11,621 nt of DNA. It comes from Kiloniellaceae bacterium (GTDB lineage Bacteria; Pseudomonadota; Alphaproteobacteria; Kiloniellales; Kiloniellaceae). Position numbers and translations under genes: made by a program. The notes below the pieces were generated by a model. The model saw only the letters and a list, made by a program, of their open reading frames with translations, did not search any database and was not told the DNA's origin. The stretch is taken from positions 1 to 11,621 of the forward strand of contig JAJFGM010000184.1 in assembly GCA_021776145.1 (NCBI GenBank), read 5' to 3'. Positions 8,914-11,621 of this stretch are shown in pieces; the first letter of the stretch is position 1; each line of letters begins with the position of its first letter.

Positions 8914-9276
8914 TTATCGCCGTTCTTCATTTCCAAGGTTTGGCGGCCAAGAGGTCACGAAAGAAGTCGGAATCTTCGTCTGGGTCTGTCGAGTGTAGAA
9001 AGCCATCGGGATGGGAAGTGGCGTGGTGACTCTGAATCGCATCGTTCAAATCAATGGTCTGGGCTGGACCAGACGCCGTCACTTGGCGAATGCTGGTCCC
9101 CAAATCTCAGGTTATCAAGTGCCGATCTGTGGCGATAGTCTTGGAGGGAATCGTGATACGCGAAGGAACAACGATCCTGCTTGTCGCAGCTGAAAATTCG
9201 TAGGATAGAAAGGCTAGGCTCGAAGTTATTCGTGGCTCCCGGGCTGTCAGCCTATTCTCGCGACCGAAGGAACCTC
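8914..9276. other. Divergent spacer without a recognisable gene
   Basis: This 363-base stretch separates the kinase-like gene from trmFO. Short open frames exist (for example 9011-9193 plus, 60 residues) but show no recognisable motif, no good ribosome binding site and no coding-like composition. Sampled lines are about 53% GC, the lowest seen in the window. A small hairpin (GTCTGG at 9057-9062, CCAGAC at 9069-9074) is unremarkable. The region should hold promoters for both flanking genes, but I could not single out a convincing one. It could be a decayed gene or a scar of insertion. Confidence 0.5.
9267..9272 (+). promoter_or_regulatory. Ribosome binding site that fixes the trmFO start
   Basis: AAGGAA lies four bases before the ATG at 9277. 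The frame stays open upstream to a TTG at 9181, but those extra 32 residues precede the conserved FAD-binding strand and have no family counterpart. Confidence 0.65.
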
Positions 9277-10635
9277 ATGAGCGTGAACGAGTCTTCCCCC
9301 GTCCATGTCGTCGGCGGCGGTCTCGCCGGCAGCGAGGCGGCCTGGCAATTGGCAAGGGCCGGAGTGCCGGTGGTGCGGCACGAAATGCGGCCGCAGCGCG
9401 GCACCGACGCCCATGCCGGCGATGGCTTGGCCGAGCTGGTCTGCTCCAACTCCTTCCGCTCCGACGATTGGCAGAGCAGCGCCATTGGCCTGCTGCACGA
9501 AGAGATGCGCCGCCTGGGCTCGCTCATTCTCGCCGCCGGCGACCGGCACCGCCTGCCGGCCGGCGGAGCCCTGGCGGTCGACCGCGAGGGCTTTTCCGCC
9601 GAGGTGACGGCGCGCCTTGAGGCCGAACCGCTGGTCAGCCTCGAACGCGGCGAAGTCGCCGGCCTGCCGCCGGAAGACTGGGACTCGGTCATACTCGCCA
9701 CCGGACCGCTGACGTCACCGGCCCTGGCCGCGGCCATTGCCGAGGTGACCGGCGAGGATTACCTGGCCTTTTTCGATGCCATTGCCCCGATCGTCTACAA
9801 GGAGAGCATCAACTTCGAGCGCGCCTGGTACCAATCACGCTACGACAAGGGCGACGGCGCCGACTACATCAACTGCCCGCTCGACGCGGCGCAATACGGG
9901 GCTCTGATCGACGCCTTGCTGGCCGGAGACAAAACCGTTTTTAAGGAGTGGGAAGCCGACACGCCCTATTTCGAGGGCTGCCTGCCAATCGAAGTCATGG
10001 CTGAACGCGGCCGCGATACGCTGCGCTATGGTCCGATGAAACCGGTTGGCCTGACCGACCCGGCGACGGGAAGACGCCCGCACGCCGTGGTCCAGTTGCG
10101 CCAGGACAATGCACTGGGCACGCTCTACAACCTCGTCGGCTTCCAGACCAAGCTGAAGTACGGCGAACAGAAAAACGCCCTGCGCCTGATCCCCGGTTTG
10201 GAAAAGGCAGAATTCGCCCGCCTTGGCGGTCTGCACCGCAACACCTTCATCAATTCGCCACGCCTGCTCGACCCGCGGCTGCGTCTCAAGGCGCGGCCCC
10301 GCCTCCGCTTCGCCGGGCAGATCACTGGCGTCGAGGGCTATATCGAGTCCGCCGCCATGGGTCTTTTGGCGGGGCGCTTCGCCGCCGCCGACCGGCTTGG
10401 TCTGGACACGTCACTGCCACCGGCGACGACCGCGCATGGCGCGCTTTTGTCGCACATCACCGGTGGCGCCGCGGCCGAGAGCTTTCAGCCGATGAACGCC
10501 AATTTCGGCCTGTTTCCGCCTCTACCCGACACGGGCAAGCGTTTGAAAAAGGCCGAGCGCAAACCGGCCTACGCGCAAAGGGCACTGCGCGATCTGCAGG
10601 GATGGCTCGACGGCATGGAAACCGTCGCCGCTTGA
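9277..10635 (+). CDS. trmFO: Methylenetetrahydrofolate--tRNA-(uracil-5-)-methyltransferase TrmFO
   Basis: TrmFO makes 5-methyluridine at position 54 of the tRNA T-loop, taking the one-carbon unit from methylenetetrahydrofolate and reducing it with FADH2. The 452-residue length fits the family. The N-terminal FAD-binding loop is VVGGGLAGSEAA (11-22). ELVCSNSFRSDD carries Cys56, matching the Cys53 reported for the Bacillus subtilis enzyme. YFEGCLPIEVMA carries Cys235, matching its Cys226, the cysteine linked to methyl transfer. MKPVGLTDP (254-262), LVGFQTKLKYGEQK (286-299) and the C-terminal FAD contact FAGQITGVEGYIESAAMG (345-362) are intact. It should be active. The TerB-like gene starts 47 bases after its stop, suggesting one transcript. 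Confidence 0.97.
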   Translation: MSVNESSPVHVVGGGLAGSEAAWQLARAGVPVVRHEMRPQRGTDAHAGDGLAELVCSNSFRSDDWQSSAIGLLHEEMRRLGSLILAAGDRHRLPAGGALAVDREGFSAEVTARLEAEPLVSLERGEVAGLPPEDWDSVILATGPLTSPALAAAIAEVTGEDYLAFFDAIAPIVYKESINFERAWYQSRYDKGDGADYINCPLDAAQYGALIDALLAGDKTVFKEWEADTPYFEGCLPIEVMAERGRDTLRYGPMKPVGLTDPATGRRPHAVVQLRQDNALGTLYNLVGFQTKLKYGEQKNALRLIPGLEKAEFARLGGLHRNTFINSPRLLDPRLRLKARPRLRFAGQITGVEGYIESAAMGLLAGRFAAADRLGLDTSLPPATTAHGALLSHITGGAAAESFQPMNANFGLFPPLPDTGKRLKKAERKPAYAQRALRDLQGWLDGMETVAA

Positions 10636-10682
10636 GGTCTATGATGGCCGCTCTCCAGGTGGTCGATAGGGAACTCAGAGAC

Positions 10683-11117
10683 ATGAGCCTGCTGGCAAGA
10701 CTGAGCGAGACCCTCCAAACGCAAACACAACGGCTGCGCAACCGTCCCTTCCTCGAAGCCAGCATGGCCGCCTCGGCCCTGGTCGCGACGGCCGATGGCG
10801 TGGTTACCTTTTCCGAGCGCAGCGCCCTCGACGCGGTACTGACCAACATCGACGCCCTCAAGGTCTTCGACGTGCATCTGGCGGTGAATACCTTCAATGA
10901 CTTCGTCGAGGCCATCGAAGCCGATAGCGCCAGCGGGCAGGCCAAGGCCATGGACGCCATCGGCCGCCTACGCGACGATCCGGAGTCGGCCGCCCTGATG
11001 ATCAGGATCGGCTGCGCCGTCAGCCGCGCCGACGGTGACTTCTCGGCTGCGGAAAAGGCCTGCATCCGTGCCATGGCCGCCGAATTGGATGTCGAGGCGC
11101 CGGAACTCGATATGTGA
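10683..11117 (+). CDS. TerB-like protein (tellurite resistance TerB family fold)
   Basis: The 144-residue, mostly helical cytosolic protein has the two pseudo-symmetric acidic loops of the TerB fold: ATADGVVTFSE (35-45; Asp38, Glu45) and SRADGDFSAAE (114-124; Asp117, Glu124). In characterised TerB these acidic residues bind metal ions. No other ter genes are nearby, so a role in tellurite resistance is not implied; stand-alone TerB-like proteins have varied or unknown roles. I chose the ATG at 10683 because MSLLARLSETLQ fits an amphipathic first helix. In-frame ATGs at 10641 and 10644 are possible alternatives, with GAGG at 10634-10637 just before them, and would add about 13-14 residues. The gene follows trmFO closely and converges on the next gene with 12 bases between stops. 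Confidence 0.87.
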   Translation: MSLLARLSETLQTQTQRLRNRPFLEASMAASALVATADGVVTFSERSALDAVLTNIDALKVFDVHLAVNTFNDFVEAIEADSASGQAKAMDAIGRLRDDPESAALMIRIGCAVSRADGDFSAAEKACIRAMAAELDVEAPELDM

Positions 11118-11125
11118 TCCGACGC

Positions 11126-11155
11126 GGCGCTATATGCGCCCTAACAAATAGCGCC
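11126..11155. terminator. Inverted repeat between convergent genes, possible bidirectional terminator
   Basis: GGCGCTAT at 11126-11133 is perfectly complementary to ATAGCGCC at 11148-11155, with a 14-base loop. The same GGCGC can instead pair with GCGCC at 11136-11140 around TATAT. It lies nine bases after the TerB-like stop and overlaps the stop of the opposing gene. No T run is seen, so termination is plausible by position only. Confidence 0.35.
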
Positions 11156-11621
11156 AGCCCAAGCGCCAGATGCGCCCCGGCGTGGGCCGTTGCAGGTGAG
11201 AATGAAAGGGCGCGTATGCGACCCGCTCAAGCCGCTTCAGTTCTTCCTCGGCAATGGAGAGCAGCAGTAGGATCGGCAGGACTCGACGCGGCAGATGCCG
11301 CCCCGAGGCGCGTGCCGCCGCCAAGTGCTCGCGCGCCCTAGCCGCCAGCTCCGCCGTGACGGTGGCCAATTCCGGTCCGGGCTTGAGCTCGAACAGCGCC
11401 TGCCTGTCGAGACCGGCGCGATCGGCCATTTGGCGTGGCAAGTAAAGGCGCTTTTGCTGCGCGTGAAAAGGGACGGCGCGGATGAGACCGGTTAACGCCC
11501 AGGCGATACCCAGATGTCTTGCCGTAGCCGGATCCCGCGGCGCGGCGACGGTTTCGAATGCCAAGGAGAACAGGCTTGCCGAGGTCGCCTCGGCATAGGC
11601 CTCGAGCGCTTCGAGACTGTC
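11130..11621 (-). CDS. Squalene/phytoene synthase family protein, NDUFAF6-like (partial, N-terminus beyond window)
   Basis: The last 163 residues are visible; the frame stays open to the right edge, so the TTG at 11564 is internal. LEAYAEATSASLF and the all-helical pattern HLGIAWALTGLIRAVPF, then RLYLP, place it in the trans-isoprenyl diphosphate synthase (squalene/phytoene synthase) fold. True synthases carry a second Asp motif here (RDxxxD before the RxYLP element). This protein reads RAVPFH, with both aspartates gone. The tail (LERVAYAPFHSHLQ, then a Trp/Tyr-rich end) resembles, from memory, human NDUFAF6, a complex I assembly factor with the same fold and no known synthase activity. I therefore favour a non-catalytic respiratory assembly role over hopanoid or carotenoid synthesis. 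The first Asp motif lies outside the window. It is convergent with the TerB-like gene. Confidence 0.85.
   Translation of the reverse strand, partial: DSLEALEAYAEATSASLFSLAFETVAAPRDPATARHLGIAWALTGLIRAVPFHAQQKRLYLPRQMADRAGLDRQALFELKPGPELATVTAELAARAREHLAAARASGRHLPRRVLPILLLLSIAEEELKRLERVAYAPFHSHLQRPTPGRIWRLGWRYLLGRI

Noticed and set aside
9011..9193. 60-residue plus-strand frame in the divergent spacer
   Set aside because: No ribosome binding site, no motif, and a composition unlike the neighbouring genes; likely chance.
10683..11117. TerB-like gene as evidence of a tellurite-resistance operon
   Set aside because: No TerA, TerC, TerD or TerZ relatives are present; a single TerB-like protein does not support this.
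11130..11621. Start of the synthase-like gene at the TTG at 11564
   Set aside because: The frame continues to the window edge with family-like residues (LEAYAEATSASLF), so the gene is partial and the TTG is internal.

Overview
The window looks like ordinary chromosomal sequence from a GC-rich alphaproteobacterium, probably near the Rhodospirillales. Long reading frames are rich in G/C at third positions. The UvrA, TrmFO, TerB-like and squalene/phytoene-synthase-like proteins have an alphaproteobacterial look. This placement is inference from remembered protein families, not from a search. No rRNA, tRNA, CRISPR array, insertion sequence or phage gene was seen.

Layout. (1) Positions 1-2873, plus strand: nearly complete uvrA, the damage-recognition ATPase of nucleotide excision repair, cut by the left edge. 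(2) Positions 2898-3287, minus strand: a small exported protein of unknown function, convergent with uvrA. (3) Positions 3435-5691, plus strand: a class III adenylate cyclase followed 49 bases later by a D-2-hydroxyacid dehydrogenase, probably one transcript, with a duplicated Shine-Dalgarno-like leader between them. (4) Positions 5692-5854: a convergent intergenic region packed with inverted repeats. (5) Positions 5855-8913, minus strand: an agmatinase-family ureohydrolase, an enoyl-CoA hydratase/isomerase, a VOC-fold protein and a small P-loop kinase-like protein, separated by gaps of 105-147 bases and so perhaps transcribed separately. (6) Positions 8914-9276: a gene-free, relatively AT-rich divergent spacer. 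(7) Positions 9277-11117, plus strand: trmFO (folate-dependent tRNA m5U54 methyltransferase) and a TerB-like protein. (8) Positions 11130-11621, minus strand: the C-terminal part of a squalene/phytoene-synthase-fold protein that has lost the second aspartate motif and resembles the mitochondrial complex I assembly factor NDUFAF6. It runs off the right edge.

The genes do not form one pathway. Housekeeping functions (DNA repair, tRNA modification, possibly respiratory complex assembly) surround metabolic and signalling genes. I found no convincing undescribed defence, mobile or biosynthetic system. The observations most worth following are the probable pseudo-synthase at the right end, the adenylate cyclase with an unrecognised N-terminal half, the uncharacterised exported protein beside it, and the structured convergent spacer at 5692-5854.
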